Shown: piece by piece, positions 1 through 8,326 of the stretch
Numbering within the stretch: the stretch's first letter is position 1
How the letters are laid out: the number at the start of each line of letters is the position of its first letter
Origin: 54-19 sp038210655
GTDB lineage: Bacteria; Chloroflexota; Chloroflexia; Chloroheliales; Chloroheliaceae
Length of the DNA: 64,000 bases
Reading direction: 5' to 3'
Assembly (NCBI GenBank): GCA_038210655.1
Contig: JBBQWM010000005.1
Location: 124,001 to 188,000, forward strand
The notes under the pieces: generated by a model
What the model saw: only the letters and a program-made list of their open reading frames with translations
What the model was told of the DNA's origin: nothing
The model's database searches: none
Translations under genes and position numbers: made by a program

Positions 1-34
1 GCGGCATAGAATAGAGAATGTAGCGGCGGAGAGC

Positions 35-140
35 TAAGAACCGATCTCAGTAGGGGCGACCCCTTTATGGTTGCCCGGTTTGGAACATACTGGCGACTAT
101 AAAGGTCGCCCCTACACCGACCTATTGAGGTAGACTCTAA
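35..140. mobile_element. Family A miniature inverted-repeat element, copy 1
   Basis: The inner arms GTAGGGGCGACC (from 50) and GGTCGCCCCTAC (to 115) are inverted. The outer arms TAAGAACCGATCTCAG (from 35) and a CCTATTGAGGTAGACTC-like end (to about 140) form an imperfect terminal inverted repeat that matches the copy at 45368-45493. It has no coding capacity and lies just upstream of the enolase ribosome binding site. The inner core is clear; the outer limits are approximate. Confidence 0.7.
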
Positions 141-183
141 TTTACTTAGCCCTCAGCACTTCACAAAGGAGATACTTATCACT

Positions 184-1479
184 ATGTCAACTTTTATTGA
201 GCAGGTGATTGGGCGTGAGATACTGGATTCGCGGGGAAACCCGACGATTGAAGTGGAAGTAGTGCTGACCGGCGGCGGACGGGGCCGGGCCTGCGTACCG
301 AGTGGAGCCAGTACTGGGGCGCACGAAGCGGTGGAGTTGCGAGACGGCGATAAATCCCGCTACGGCGGCAAGGGTGTCCAAAAGGCCGTCGCTAACGTCA
401 ACAGCACCATTTCAGGGGCAATTATCGGGCTGGATGCGCTGGAACAGACCGAAATCGATATGCTAATGTTGGAACTGGACGGCACGCCGAACAAAGGGAA
501 CCTGGGCGCGAACGCCATTTTGGGTGTATCACTGGCGGTAGCAAGGGCGGCAGCAGATGCGCTTGATTTACCACTCTATCGCTATGTCGGGGGTGTAACG
601 GCCCGGACTTTACCGGTTCCAATGATGAACATTTTGAACGGTGGCAAGCACGCCGAAGACTCGACCGATTTCCAGGAATTTATGGTTATGCCGGTTGGGG
701 CCGAAAGTTTTGCCGAAGCGTTGCGTTGGGGTGTCGAGATTTATCAGAGCCTCAAAAAAGTGCTACACGATAAGCACTATAATACTAGCGTCGGCGACGA
801 AGGTGGCTTTGCTCCCTCGCTCAAGAGCAACGCCGAGGCCGTTGAAGTGATTTTGTTGGCGATAGAGAAGGCCGGATACAAGGCCGGAGAACAAGTCTTT
901 ATCGCACTCGACCCGGCTATGACCGAGCTTTACGAGGACGGACGCTATGTTCTCGCCAAAGAGGGCAAGAGCTTTAGCAGTGCCGAGATGGTCGATTTTT
1001 GGGCAAGCTGGGCCAGCCAGTATCCAATCATTTCGCTCGAAGATGGATTAGCCGAAGATGATTGGGCCGGTTGGAAGCTGTTAATGGATCGGTTGGGCGA
1101 CCGGGTGCAACTGGTCGGGGACGACCATCTGGTGACGAACGTCGAGCGATTGGCCCGCAGTATCAAGGAAGGCACTACTAATTCGCTCTTGACGAAGGTT
1201 AACCAGATTGGTAGCCTGACCGAATCGATAGCAGCGGTGGCGATGGCTCAGAAGGCCGGTTTTACGGCGGTGATGAGCCACCGTAGCGGCGAGACCGAAG
1301 ATACTACAATCTCTGATCTGGCGGTAGCTCTTAATTGTGGACAGATCAAGACCGGCGCTCCCGCCCGTACCGACCGGATCGCCAAGTACAACCAATTGCT
1401 TCGGATCGAGGAACAACTTGGAAGGGCCGCGATCTATCCAGGCCGCGAGGCGTTTTACAATATTCGGGCCAAATTTTAA
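184..1479 (+). CDS. eno: Enolase (phosphopyruvate hydratase)
   Basis: Enolase interconverts 2-phosphoglycerate and phosphoenolpyruvate in cytoplasmic glycolysis and gluconeogenesis. The 431-residue product has the usual full length. Visible family signatures are SGASTGAHEAVELRD (about residues 40-54), GDEGGFAP, the metal-binding SLEDGL, VGDDHLVTN, the catalytic-lysine segment LTKVNQIG and SHRSGETED near the C-terminus. The ATG start is preceded by AAAGGAG at 165-171. No gene is co-directional and close enough to make an operon; a family A repeat lies directly upstream. Assignment is very secure. Confidence 0.98.
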   Translation: MSTFIEQVIGREILDSRGNPTIEVEVVLTGGGRGRACVPSGASTGAHEAVELRDGDKSRYGGKGVQKAVANVNSTISGAIIGLDALEQTEIDMLMLELDGTPNKGNLGANAILGVSLAVARAAADALDLPLYRYVGGVTARTLPVPMMNILNGGKHAEDSTDFQEFMVMPVGAESFAEALRWGVEIYQSLKKVLHDKHYNTSVGDEGGFAPSLKSNAEAVEVILLAIEKAGYKAGEQVFIALDPAMTELYEDGRYVLAKEGKSFSSAEMVDFWASWASQYPIISLEDGLAEDDWAGWKLLMDRLGDRVQLVGDDHLVTNVERLARSIKEGTTNSLLTKVNQIGSLTESIAAVAMAQKAGFTAVMSHRSGETEDTTISDLAVALNCGQIKTGAPARTDRIAKYNQLLRIEEQLGRAAIYPGREAFYNIRAKF

Positions 1480-1496
1480 CTAATAAAGCTGGACAG

Positions 1497-1655
1497 GATT
1501 TACGATTTACCCCCAGAGGGGGCGAGGCCGCGATTGACGATTGACGATTGACGATTGAAGCTAACCTAGAATAAGAAGCAGTTCATACCTGTTCTTACAA
1601 TCCAAAATCTAAAATCCAAAATCTAAAATCCTGTTCATCCTGTTCATCCCTGTTA
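1497..1655. repeat. Composite short-repeat patch between eno and the deacetylase gene
   Basis: Three pieces are joined. A block at 1497-1534 carries CCCCCAGAGGGGG and recurs almost exactly at 12974-13011. A heptamer array of GATTGAC/CGATTGA units follows at about 1531-1558. Then come AATCCAAAATCTAA units (1599-1630) and ATCCTGTTCATCC units (to about 1655). The last unit type recurs before the aroKB start (about 58040-58070) and, inverted, at about 57027-57055. No ORF is supported here. Confidence 0.8.
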
Positions 1656-1667
1656 AAAAATTTATTT

Positions 1668-2732
1668 ATGAACGAAAAGCCGACAGCAATTATAACGGGT
1701 GCGATCTATAGGCAGCACGATACTGGAGCGCACCCGGAAAAGGCGGCGCGGATCGAGGCTTTGCAGCGCATGACGGGCGAGTTGCTATCTCAAAATAGTC
1801 GCCGCTTTATTGGGTTGGAGCCAGAGCGGGCCACGTTGGAACAGATTGCTGCTGTTCACGACCGAGGCTATATCGAGGCGCTAGAGCGGTTTTGCGAACA
1901 GGGCGGTGGTTCAATCGACCTTAATACAATCGTCTCGCCCGGTTCGTTCGAGGCGGCGCTGTTTGCGGCAGGCGGCCTTATGCGGGGGATCGACGCGACG
2001 CTGGACGGGGAAGCGAGCAACGCCTTTGCTCTGGTGCGACCCCCTGGTCATCACGCCGTCGAAGGTGGGGCGCTCGGTTTTTGTTTGTTTAACAATGTGG
2101 CGATTGCGGCCCGCTACCTGCTCGATGTGCGCGGGTTGGAGCGGGTCTTAATCGTCGATTGGGATGTACATCACGGCAACGGAACCCAGGATATTTTTTA
2201 TGACGACCCACGAGTTTTGTTTTTCAGCAGCCATCAGGCCGATATTTACCCCGGCACAGGCGCGTTATGGGAAATCGGGAGCAACCGGGGGAAGGGTTTT
2301 AATGTTAACTTGCCGTTGCCGGGCGGAAGTGGCGACGAGGCTTTGGAACACGCTTATGAGGTTTTGCTCGAACCCTTAGCGGCCCGGTTCAAGCCGGAAT
2401 TTATTCTGGTTTCCGCCGGATACGATGGTCATTGGCGCGACCCGTTGGCCCGCTTGAATTTGAGTGCGGCAGGCTATGCGCGGCTGACGGGTCGGGTAAA
2501 GCAATTGGCCGATACCTTTTGCGCGGGGCGACTGGCTCTCACCCTAGAAGGCGGCTACGATCTACAAGCGCTAACTTCATCGGTGCAGGCTACCTTATTG
2601 GCCCTGACCGGGGTAGGGCCAGTAGAAGCGACCGCGAACGACCTGGTGGGGGTCGGCCCTGGTGGTCATTCCCCCGAAAATGGGCCGTTCCGCGACTTAT
2701 GGCAAAAGGCCCGCCAATTACACAAAATTTAA
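1668..2732 (+). CDS. Histone deacetylase family protein (AcuC/class II HDAC-like)
   Basis: This is a zinc-dependent amidohydrolase of the HDAC/AcuC/acetylpolyamine amidohydrolase superfamily, 354 residues. Visible motifs are RPPGHHA (124-130), the metal-site stretch DWDVHHGNGTQ (164-174), SSHQADIYPGTG, SAGYDGHWRDPLA and LEGGYDL near the C-terminus. Bacterial members deacetylate acetyl-lysine proteins, acetylpolyamines or similar small amides; the substrate cannot be read from sequence. The ATG lies directly behind a short-repeat array and has no convincing Shine-Dalgarno. It follows eno by 188 bp, so co-transcription is possible but not shown. Confidence 0.93.
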   Translation: MNEKPTAIITGAIYRQHDTGAHPEKAARIEALQRMTGELLSQNSRRFIGLEPERATLEQIAAVHDRGYIEALERFCEQGGGSIDLNTIVSPGSFEAALFAAGGLMRGIDATLDGEASNAFALVRPPGHHAVEGGALGFCLFNNVAIAARYLLDVRGLERVLIVDWDVHHGNGTQDIFYDDPRVLFFSSHQADIYPGTGALWEIGSNRGKGFNVNLPLPGGSGDEALEHAYEVLLEPLAARFKPEFILVSAGYDGHWRDPLARLNLSAAGYARLTGRVKQLADTFCAGRLALTLEGGYDLQALTSSVQATLLALTGVGPVEATANDLVGVGPGGHSPENGPFRDLWQKARQLHKI

Positions 2733-2739
2733 TCTTTGC

Positions 2740-2827
2740 AATTACTCAAATGTGGGAGGGATTTCTAATCTCGATAAAGCCAAATTAGAATTAGAAATCC
2801 CTCCCACATTGATCCAGGCATAATTAC
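2740..2827. mobile_element. Family F hairpin repeat, copy 1
   Basis: A perfect 20-bp stem (2750-2769 with 2790-2809) surrounds a loop containing CTCGATAAAGCCAAATTAGA. The heptamer AATTACT occurs on both sides (2740-2746 and about 2821-2827), as a target duplication would. A related hairpin with the same loop in opposite orientation lies at 57943-57999. The position 8-17 bp after a stop codon suggests that it may also act as a transcript 3' structure, although no T-run follows. Confidence 0.7.
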
Positions 2828-2877
2828 TAATCTTTATAACAATCTCTTCTCTAGGAAAAGGATACAGGTACTTTTTG

Positions 2878-4047
2878 ATGGAAGCAGGACGTGGCTACCG
2901 GGAGGACGACCAGTTAAAGCGGGGGGAGGCTCAGATTTATCAGCTGCAACAGCAGGTGGATGAATTGCGCCGGTTGCTCCGCGAACAGGTTGCCCGCCAG
3001 AATACCGCCGAAGAATATTTCAAACAAAATCAGTCGTTGATCGCCCAAGTCCGCGATCAGGTCGATAAACAAGTCGCCGATTTCAACCAGGCTTTCCAGG
3101 TACGGGTACTAGAGGAACACCGTATCAAACAGGAAGTGGCTGAATTGCAGGTGCGGGCCAATGAGCCGATCAAACCGATCCGCGAGTTGCGGTCTCAAAT
3201 GTCCGAAGTGATGGAGCAACGGCGACGCGAAGGCGAGCAGGTTGGGTTGGATAAGCACGCGCTGGAAAAGCTGGCAACCTCGATCCGGGATACTCAGGCC
3301 CAGATCGGACGCTTGGACGGTCATATCAAGGATTTGCGCGAGGCAATCAAGATTACGGCTAACGCGCAGGAATATTATCAGCGCGAGTTGGAACGGATTA
3401 TGGAAATGATCCATAGTTGGGAACAACTGGTGCGCCGACAGGGTGAGGAATTTCGGGAGGAAACCAAAGGGCTACGGGCCGAAGTCCAGCTTTTTGCCAA
3501 CCGTATCACTCGCCTGGAAGATTTGCAACGTCTGGATGCCACCCGGATCGAAGAATTTCCACCGATCCTTGAAGTCTTGCGACAAGAAGATGAGCGGATG
3601 ATGGCGACTGTCCTGCGAACCGAAAAGCTTATGACCGAACGATTTAGCATTTTTCAGGATCGGCTGGAAGAAATTCGGCAGCAATACGAGACCCAATTAT
3701 TCAACATAAACCAGCTTTTTACCAGCCAGGTCGATAGCGACAATGGTCGTTACGTACAGTTGGACGAACGTATTCGGGTCAGCGATGGTCAGCTTCAAGA
3801 AATCCAGTTGCGGATCGAGCAGGTCAGGCAGGTTAGCGATGCCGAACTATACGATGTTTACCAGTTGATTGAAGGCTTACTAGAGACGCGCCAGGAAAGC
3901 GTTCAGGCTGAATACGATTTGTTGCGCCAGCGCCGTACCAAGTCGCAAGCCGCCGGATTAGGCGGACGGCGGGCGATGCGTAATGTACGCCGTCCGCGCC
4001 CCGACCCGAATTATGAGGGCCAACCACCCGATAATAATTCCATATAA
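2878..4047 (+). CDS. Coiled-coil protein of unknown function
   Basis: The 389-residue protein is almost wholly predicted coiled coil: rich in Gln, Glu, Arg and Leu, with heptad-like spacing from about residue 10 to 360. The basic, Pro/Asn-rich tail (RRPRPDPNYEGQ) is probably disordered. No signal peptide, membrane segment or enzyme motif is visible. TTG at 2875 immediately precedes the ATG at 2878; the ATG is preferred, and AAAAGGA lies upstream at a long distance. The 3' end overlaps the convergent glycosyltransferase gene by 37 bp. A structural or scaffolding role is inference only. Confidence 0.8.
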   Translation: MEAGRGYREDDQLKRGEAQIYQLQQQVDELRRLLREQVARQNTAEEYFKQNQSLIAQVRDQVDKQVADFNQAFQVRVLEEHRIKQEVAELQVRANEPIKPIRELRSQMSEVMEQRRREGEQVGLDKHALEKLATSIRDTQAQIGRLDGHIKDLREAIKITANAQEYYQRELERIMEMIHSWEQLVRRQGEEFREETKGLRAEVQLFANRITRLEDLQRLDATRIEEFPPILEVLRQEDERMMATVLRTEKLMTERFSIFQDRLEEIRQQYETQLFNINQLFTSQVDSDNGRYVQLDERIRVSDGQLQEIQLRIEQVRQVSDAELYDVYQLIEGLLETRQESVQAEYDLLRQRRTKSQAAGLGGRRAMRNVRRPRPDPNYEGQPPDNNSI

Positions 4048-5162
4048 ATCGTTTCGACCCGCTCGGCCATCTTTTTCAGGCCGAATTCGGCCCGAACCCG
4101 CGCTTGTCCACATTGTCCCATTGCGGCCCGTTCTGTGGGGTCGGCCAGCAAGCGATTGATGGCGTGGGCAAGCGCGTTGGGGTCGGCGGGTGGTACGGTC
4201 AAGCCCGTTTCGCCGTTACGGTTGACATAGGTTGTGCCGGTTCCCAGTTCGGTTGAAATGACCGGCCTGGCTGCCGCCATCGCCTCAAGTTGGACGACCC
4301 CAAAAGCTTCGCTCCGTTCGCAGGCCGGTAGGACAAAGATATCGGCGGCGGCATAGTAGCCCGGCAAGTCTGCGTCGCTGACCTCCCCGGCAAATAGGAC
4401 CCGTTCACCCAGGTTCAAGCGGGCCACCTGCGCCCGCAATTCATTCTCCATTGGCCCGATCCCTACGATTACCAAACGGGCTTCCGACGCGATAAATGGC
4501 ATAGCTTCCACCAGATATTGTAGACCTTTATAGTAGCGCAACCGCCCGGCAAACAGTAGTTGCGGGCCGGAATAATTCTGGATGGCAGGCGATGGGGTAG
4601 CTATCTCAAAGCGGGTGTAATCGATCCCAAGCGGTACAACCCGGCACTTGGCGGCTAAAGGTCGTAAAAAGCTCGAACTTTCGATATAATTGGGGCTAGT
4701 TGGCAAGATTAGATCGACCCTCTTTAATAGCTGCCGCAAGAAAGGGGCATAAAAAGTTAGCAATCGCTTTTGGCGTACAATGTCGCTATGATAAGTTAGG
4801 ACAGTGCGCGGGCGCGGGTTGCCCAGGTGCGGCAGATAGGAGCCAAAGAGCCAGGCCAATTCTCCGGGCGGGTAGGGAAATTGAAGATGGATCAGATCAG
4901 GCCGGGCCGGGCCATAGAGCCGCCGGAGATATTCCAGGCCGAGCCGTGGGCTGAGCGGGGCCGAAGCAAGGTTTATCCAGCGCCCGGTCTTTAGTACCGA
5001 CACCCCGTCGATTTGTTCGCGGCGGGTAGTTCGCTCGGTGTTCGTGACCAGCGCCTCCACCGAATGACCCTTGAGCAGCATTGCTTCGGCCAGTTGGCGA
5101 GTGTAATTTTCGATACCACCCAGCACCGGGTAATAATCTTTGTAAAGATAAAGAATTTTCAT
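4011..5162 (-). CDS. Glycosyltransferase family 4 protein
   Basis: This 383-residue protein is a GT-B fold, GT4-type retaining glycosyltransferase. The N-terminal YPVLGGIENYTRQLAEAML stretch is the typical acceptor-side motif, QLLFAGRLRYYKGLQYLVEAM starts the donor-binding domain, and the E-x7-E-like segment ERSEAFGVVQLEAMAAARP lies near residue 290. It probably adds a sugar from a nucleotide donor to a polysaccharide or lipid at the membrane face. GTG at 5168 and ATG at 5162 are alternative starts; ATG gives the usual MKILYLY beginning. It follows the 110-residue ORF by 12-18 bp, so the two are likely co-transcribed. Confidence 0.92.
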   Translation of the reverse strand: MKILYLYKDYYPVLGGIENYTRQLAEAMLLKGHSVEALVTNTERTTRREQIDGVSVLKTGRWINLASAPLSPRLGLEYLRRLYGPARPDLIHLQFPYPPGELAWLFGSYLPHLGNPRPRTVLTYHSDIVRQKRLLTFYAPFLRQLLKRVDLILPTSPNYIESSSFLRPLAAKCRVVPLGIDYTRFEIATPSPAIQNYSGPQLLFAGRLRYYKGLQYLVEAMPFIASEARLVIVGIGPMENELRAQVARLNLGERVLFAGEVSDADLPGYYAAADIFVLPACERSEAFGVVQLEAMAAARPVISTELGTGTTYVNRNGETGLTVPPADPNALAHAINRLLADPTERAAMGQCGQARVRAEFGLKKMAERVETIYMELLSGGWPS

Positions 5163-5180
5163 CCGCACAGGGCTAAGTAG

Positions 5181-5513
5181 TTAAAGTTTGAAGTTGGGTG
5201 CATGATGGCTCTCGCGCTGCTTTTGCATATATCTAAGATTTTTCTCCAGCCAGCGCAAAATAAATCGATCATCGCTACTCAATTTTTTGTTCGATCTGAA
5301 TTTAGTGACCCCCTTCTCGACTTGCTCGACCGTAAGTGGCTCCCCGTAATATAGCTGCCATTCGGTAGTCCACATCGAGCGCTGGTCGATAATGCGTTTG
5401 AGCCGTTCCGGGTCTTCTTTTTTGCGCCAGGGCGTAAGAAATTCAGTGGCCCCATCCAAAATGTCGCCAAAATTACCGATAGGAGGTTGCAAAAAGAAGA
5501 TGAATAAAAACAT
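5181..5513 (-). CDS. Small hypothetical protein
   Basis: The product has 110 residues. The hydrophobic first 15 residues (FLFIFFLQPPIGNF) may be a short membrane anchor, followed by a charged, probably helical region with several Lys/Arg/Glu residues. GAGG lies 7 nt upstream of the ATG. The gene immediately precedes a GT4 glycosyltransferase on the same strand. I do not recognise a family; a role in the same envelope pathway is only suggested by position. Confidence 0.65.
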   Translation of the reverse strand: MFLFIFFLQPPIGNFGDILDGATEFLTPWRKKEDPERLKRIIDQRSMWTTEWQLYYGEPLTVEQVEKGVTKFRSNKKLSSDDRFILRWLEKNLRYMQKQRESHHAPNFKL

Positions 5514-5742
5514 TAGATTGCCTCGGTCTGTTATACCATAGTACCCTCACATTAATTATAGCACCGCAAGCAAGGCAACCATTCATAGTTAGGACTTTCG
5601 CTTGGTACAATCGCTTTGAGTTCGTTTTCTGCTGTTAAAGTTAACGTTATAGCTCAAAGTGAAAGTCGTGATAGTTTATCAGCCGATTTGGGTTATGTGA
5701 CGGGCGATTACCTCGTCTTACAAAGCAATTTGAATGTAAGGC

Positions 5743-6744
5743 TTACTTGTTTTCTAACTGGCGTAGCTTTGCGGCCATTTCTTCCACCTGTCGCTGCAAA
5801 AGTTCTTTAGCCTGCCGCTCCGATGCTTCACGCTGCATTGCTGCTTCTTTAGCCTGTTGTTCGGCTTCTTTAGCTTGACGCTCGGCAGTCTCACGTTGCA
5901 TGGCTATTTCTTTAGCTTGACGCTCGGTATTCTCACGTTGCATAGCTATTTCTTTAGCTTGACGCTCGGCAGTCTCACGTTGCATGGCTGCTTCTTTAGC
6001 TTGACGCTCGATAGCTTCGCGTTGCATAGCTATTTCTTTGGCTCGTCGCTCAAGGGCCTCCCGTCGCTCGGCTGCCTGCCGCTCGGCTTTTTCCTCTTCT
6101 CCCTCGTTTAGCCAGCGCTGCCCCAGCCGATCCTCTAGCCAGATCGACTTCCCATCCACCACCAGCCAGCTTTCTAGCTCTTCACTCCACATTCGCCGAT
6201 TTTCTTCCAATTCGAGTGGCTCGTAGCGTCCTACTACCATCCGCCAGCCTTTCAACACTGGCTCTTTGCGCTTGCGTAGCCTGCTGCGCGGGTCGTACAC
6301 AAAGTATTCCTTTACACCCCAGCTTTCGTATCGCTTCGGTTTCTCTTCCAGGTCAGTTTTCACCGTTTTGTTCGACACGATCTCGAAGATGACCGCCGGG
6401 GCTGGCCCATCTACTCCTAATCGATAACCGCGCTCCTGTGGAATTTCTTGGTTCGTCTTTAGTACAAACACATCGGGATAAAGCGGGGTTTCTTTTTTGT
6501 CGGCTGTCTCAAAGAAATTGACTTCGCGGTCGATCTGATAGCCTTCAAGACGGTAATGCCTTTGGAGAATCTGCTTGAGATAATCGACCACCTGGTTATG
6601 TTTGGGATTAGGCATATCGCCGCGCTCCTGGCGTAGTTTGAGATAATTATTCTGGTCATCGTAAAAGTAATCAATCTCGTCGGCTTCAGTTTGAGCGAGG
6701 TCGAGGGATTGAGCGTGTAGGACTGTATTGGGTTTGGCAGTCAT
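5743..6744 (-). CDS. Uma2 family (DUF820) putative endonuclease with repetitive coiled-coil tail
   Basis: Residues 1 to about 210 form a Uma2/DUF820 domain, a PD-(D/E)XK nuclease-like fold. Recognisable parts are LYPDVFVL, PAPAVIFEIVSNKTVKTD and the Lys/Tyr segment KRYESWGVKEYFVYDP. From about residue 235 the tail is built of 14-residue units of the type AKEIAMQRETAERQ, strongly predicted to be coiled coil. Uma2 proteins are abundant in cyanobacteria and Chloroflexota; their biological role is not settled. GAAAGGCAGG precedes the ATG. Three more Uma2 genes lie at 18.5-20.3 kb but lack this tail. Confidence 0.9.
   Translation of the reverse strand: MTAKPNTVLHAQSLDLAQTEADEIDYFYDDQNNYLKLRQERGDMPNPKHNQVVDYLKQILQRHYRLEGYQIDREVNFFETADKKETPLYPDVFVLKTNQEIPQERGYRLGVDGPAPAVIFEIVSNKTVKTDLEEKPKRYESWGVKEYFVYDPRSRLRKRKEPVLKGWRMVVGRYEPLELEENRRMWSEELESWLVVDGKSIWLEDRLGQRWLNEGEEEKAERQAAERREALERRAKEIAMQREAIERQAKEAAMQRETAERQAKEIAMQRENTERQAKEIAMQRETAERQAKEAEQQAKEAAMQREASERQAKELLQRQVEEMAAKLRQLENK
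5812..6042. repeat. 42-bp coding minisatellite inside the Uma2 gene
   Basis: There are five near-identical 42-bp units plus one half unit (21 bp), each encoding AKE(I/A)AMQRE(T/A/N)xERQ, followed by a divergent last unit. The period preserves a heptad pattern (14 = 2 x 7), so unit gain or loss keeps both frame and coiled-coil register. Unit number probably varies between strains; this is inference from the low divergence of the units. Confidence 0.85.
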
Positions 6745-6861
6745 AATGCTACCTGCCTTTCGTTTAGTGAAATGATTTCGGTTAAATATTCCGGCTGGTC
6801 GTCTGGCTTATTATAACCTACTTGCTCTAAAAGTAGTAATGCTTGACCTATCGAGTATTTA

Positions 6862-8019
6862 TTATAATCCGCCTGGTTTGAGAGTCTTACGGTAAACTTC
6901 GAGGGTTAGTTTGGCAGTGCGTTGCCAGCTAAAAAGGCGGGCGCGGGCCAGACTTTTGTCGCGCAGTTCGGCCTGATGGCTTAGTCCCTGGGTGATCGCG
7001 TCGGTGATCGCCTGGCTGTTTTCGGCAGGAAAGAGGATCGCCGCATCCCCTACGACTTCCGGCAGGGCCGAATTATCGGCACAGGCGACCGGCGCTCCAC
7101 AGGCCATTGCTTCCAGCACTGGCAAACCAAAACCTTCGTGCAGGCTCGGAAAGACAAACAAGCTGGCGCAACCATATAGGCGCGGCAAATCGCTCTCGCT
7201 AACATCACCCCAGAACTGGACGTGTGGGGTCAGGTTTAGCCGTTCGGCGGTCTGGCGCAAGTCGGTGGCATAGCGGGGGTCTTCCCTTCCGGCTAGTATC
7301 AGCCGAAGGTCGTCGCCGCTATGTTCCTGATAGCTTTTGAAAGCTTCCAACAGGCGGGCCAGGTTTTTATGTGGTTTGTTGATACCGACATAAAGCAAGT
7401 AGCGCGGCGGCAAATTCAGGCTGGCCCGCGCCTCGCTCTGCTCTACTGGGGTAAGCGGGTGGAATTCACCCGAAACGCCCAGTGGCACAACTTGGATTTT
7501 GTCCGGGCGCACCCGGTAAAACTGCTCAATATCGTGGGCAGCAGACTGCGAAATAGCGATGATCCGGCGCGAAGCTCGAAAAGCCAGCCGAGTAGTCAGA
7601 TCGAAAGCCAGGCGTGCTTTGCGCGAGGGTAGCAAGTCAGGAAAGCGTGCGCCCGTCACGTCGTAGGCCGTTAATACGCTGGGGAGGGGCAGCAGATAGG
7701 GCCGGATATAATAGGGAGCGTGCCAGAGTTGGAAGTCGCCTTGTCGGGCCGGTTGGAAAAGTTGCCACTGTTCGGCGGGCGAGAAAGGCCGCGCCCCGGT
7801 CGGCAAGAGTCGCACCCGCTCCGGGTAGCGCTCGGCCAGACCCGGCAGATTATAGCGCTGGTCAGGGAGGGTCGGATTGTAGATCAGGGTTAAATAAGGG
7901 CCATCTGGTAGGGTCGCCATTGCTGCCAGCAAATTATAAGCATAACGCCCAATGCCGGGGAAATGGTCTTGGACACAACGCGCGTCGAAAGCGATTTTCA
8001 GGGCTGAAGGTTGGTTCAT
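6862..8019 (-). CDS. Glycosyltransferase family 4 protein (mannosyltransferase-like)
   Basis: The 385-residue GT-B glycosyltransferase begins with FDARCVQDHFPGIGRYAYNLL, typical of WbaZ/MtfB-like GT4 mannosyl- or rhamnosyltransferases. YLLYVGINKPHKNLARLLEAF marks the donor domain, and SLHEGFGLPVLEAMACGAP is the conserved E-x7-E motif near residue 290. The active form is expected at the cytoplasmic membrane in polysaccharide or glycolipid synthesis. The ATG start lacks an obvious Shine-Dalgarno. It is a single gene between repeats, not obviously in an operon. Confidence 0.93.
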   Translation of the reverse strand: MNQPSALKIAFDARCVQDHFPGIGRYAYNLLAAMATLPDGPYLTLIYNPTLPDQRYNLPGLAERYPERVRLLPTGARPFSPAEQWQLFQPARQGDFQLWHAPYYIRPYLLPLPSVLTAYDVTGARFPDLLPSRKARLAFDLTTRLAFRASRRIIAISQSAAHDIEQFYRVRPDKIQVVPLGVSGEFHPLTPVEQSEARASLNLPPRYLLYVGINKPHKNLARLLEAFKSYQEHSGDDLRLILAGREDPRYATDLRQTAERLNLTPHVQFWGDVSESDLPRLYGCASLFVFPSLHEGFGLPVLEAMACGAPVACADNSALPEVVGDAAILFPAENSQAITDAITQGLSHQAELRDKSLARARLFSWQRTAKLTLEVYRKTLKPGGL

Positions 8020-8144
8020 TTCTGGATGCTTCTGAGGTTAGTCTCAAATTCCTGGTTAAACATTTTTGACTTCTTTAACCCAATAAAAATTGGGAAGATT
8101 TTTAACTTCCCAATCTTTATTTTCACAAACAGTAAGGGACTCAA

Positions 8145-8258
8145 AAATAATAAAATATCCCGGTAGGGGCAACCCTGGGTGGTTGCCCGTGAACACCTTG
8201 CGCGGTCAATGAGGGCAACCACCCAGGGTTGCCCCTACATTGGGATATTTTATTATTT
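8145..8258. repeat. Long palindrome with family A-like core
   Basis: Two nested perfect stems are visible. A 17-bp outer arm (8145-8161 with 8242-8258, AT-rich, ending ATATCCC/GGGATAT) encloses a 26-bp inner arm (8163-8188 with 8213-8238, starting GTAGGGGCAACC). The total of 43 paired positions with a short loop would form a very stable hairpin. It lies in the 307-bp gap between the GT4 gene start and the XRE-TPR gene stop. The core resembles family A, but the outer arms differ. Confidence 0.85.
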
Positions 8259-8326
8259 GCTTCCCTAATACTAATCTTGCAGACCCTAAAGGTGTTTACA
8301 AGGGAAAACCTTACTATGAACTAAAC

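Noticed and set aside
5616..5810. Plus-strand frame between the small hypothetical gene and the Uma2 gene
   Set aside because: No ribosome binding site, overlaps the Uma2 3' end antisense, no family resemblance.
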